From assembly GCA_900642245.1 (NCBI GenBank), contig CAAAJI010001172.1, forward strand, positions 1-12,813: a DNA stretch of 12,813 nt, written 5' to 3'. The translations under genes were made by a program, and so were the position numbers. This stretch comes from Fragilaria radians (Eukaryota; Bacillariophyta; Fragilariophyceae; Fragilariales; Fragilariaceae). This document shows positions 12,187-12,813 of this stretch, piece after piece. Position 1 is the stretch's first letter. Each line of letters opens with the position of its first letter. Below the pieces are notes generated by a model. That model had not been told where the DNA came from, did no database searches, and saw only the letters and a list, made by a program, of their open reading frames with translations.

Positions 12187-12813
12187 CTAATTGGCTTTGG
12201 TCGAGGTGTCGGTTGCACCGGTTTTGGTGCCAAACGCCTGTTCGGTCGCGACCGGGGCCATGTCGCCAAGGGTGTAGCGCAGATTGTCCGACGCGGCGAC
12301 GCGCTCGATATAGGGCTTGTGGATGACCTTCTCGACCGCTTCACGGGCTTGCGGCGTGAACAGGACACGAACGCGCTTGCCGTCCGGCTCGACCTTTACC
12401 GCAGTACCGGCAACCTGGGTAACCACCGGGGTGCCTCCAGCGGTGATCGGCGTGCCATCGGGGGCGCGCGGAATGCGGGCCACGCTCATCGCGGCCATCC
12501 GCAGTAGCTTGGGATCGGGTTCGCGGCCGGAATAAGCTTGCGCGAAGGCACCGGGCAACCCCCAACCGCCGCTCCAGCGATAGAAGAGATGGGCGCCGAC
12601 GACCGCGGTCTTGGCGAGGCTCGAAGCCCAATAGGGAACGACATAATCGGCGTGATAATGGGTGGCGTTGCCGACGTTCGGGTAGACCGACCCGGCCAGT
12701 GCGGCGGCGGCAACCCGGTGGGCGCGGGCCCAACTCGCCAGCATCGGACCGCGCGCAAGCGAGCCGTCGCAGGTGAAGGTGAATTGGCAGCCGGTCTGGC
12801 GGGTCGACCCCTG
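12187..12813 (-). CDS. SleB-type cell wall hydrolase (5' part beyond right edge)
   Basis: 208 codons up to the right edge, frame open at the edge, so the N-terminus is missing; the Met at 12744 is internal. From the edge it reads QGSTRQTGCQFTFTCDG, then SVYPNVGNATHYHADYVVPYWASSL and AKTAVVGAHLFYRW. This is the conserved second half of the Hydrolase_2 (SleB-like) domain, which cleaves peptidoglycan. The family's catalytic Glu would lie outside the window. After ~residue 85 follows a non-conserved tail with Pro/Gly/Thr-rich patches and a modest beta-like segment (VKVEPDGKRVRVLFT), ending in a Thr/Lys-rich stretch. It is convergent with tRNA-Asp; the facing ends are separated by 37 bases. Probably exported to the periplasm, but the signal peptide cannot be seen. 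Confidence 0.85.
   Translation of the reverse strand, partial: QGSTRQTGCQFTFTCDGSLARGPMLASWARAHRVAAAALAGSVYPNVGNATHYHADYVVPYWASSLAKTAVVGAHLFYRWSGGWGLPGAFAQAYSGREPDPKLLRMAAMSVARIPRAPDGTPITAGGTPVVTQVAGTAVKVEPDGKRVRVLFTPQAREAVEKVIHKPYIERVAASDNLRYTLGDMAPVATEQAFGTKTGATDTSTKAN

Overview
The window reads as chromosomal DNA from a GC-rich alphaproteobacterium, most likely a sphingomonad. The evidence is the overall GC richness, the close gene packing, the cluster rpmH-rnpA-yidD-yidC-engB on one strand, and protein families typical of that group: MltA next to an Smr-domain protein, a PGPGW membrane protein beside rpmH, and a SleB-type cell wall hydrolase. No taxon-specific marker was available, so the assignment is inference from style and family content.

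Layout. Positions 1-810 (+) hold the end of an MltA lytic transglycosylase and an overlapping Smr-domain gene. Positions 898-2583 (+) encode a two-TM GGDEF-EAL cyclic-di-GMP enzyme that converges on dapE (2580-3710, -). A cupin gene (3737-4189, +) diverges from dapE and converges on a glutathione S-transferase. Positions 4186-7920 (-) form one tight operon read leftward: rpmH, rnpA, yidD, yidC, engB, GST. This couples ribosomal protein L34, the RNase P protein, the membrane insertion machinery and a ribosome-assembly GTPase. A PGPGW membrane protein (8027-8419, -) lies just upstream.

Positions about 8504-9289 are a low-GC patch with a RadC/JAB-like gene that has lost the JAMM metal ligands. 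Directly to its right, 9290-9406 (+) looks like the last ~38 codons of a comM/yifB Mg-chelatase-like gene whose body is missing. The patch therefore looks like a replacement or insertion scar. To the right, normal composition resumes: a DUF805 membrane protein, tRNA-Leu(CAA), a MOSC-domain protein, an AI-2E-family permease, tRNA-Asp(GTC), and a cell wall hydrolase that runs off the right edge (-).

Most of the window is housekeeping. The points most worth a second look are: (i) rnpA has no ATG/GTG/TTG at the position the family requires, while its frame stays open through all of rpmH, as in the Thermus overlap; (ii) a UUCG-loop terminator-like hairpin lies between the predicted rpmH promoter and rpmH; (iii) the degenerate JAB gene sits in the low-GC scar; (iv) three or four promoters share a T(T/C)GAC(A/T)-N17-TA layout. 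I did not find a convincing new multi-gene system.
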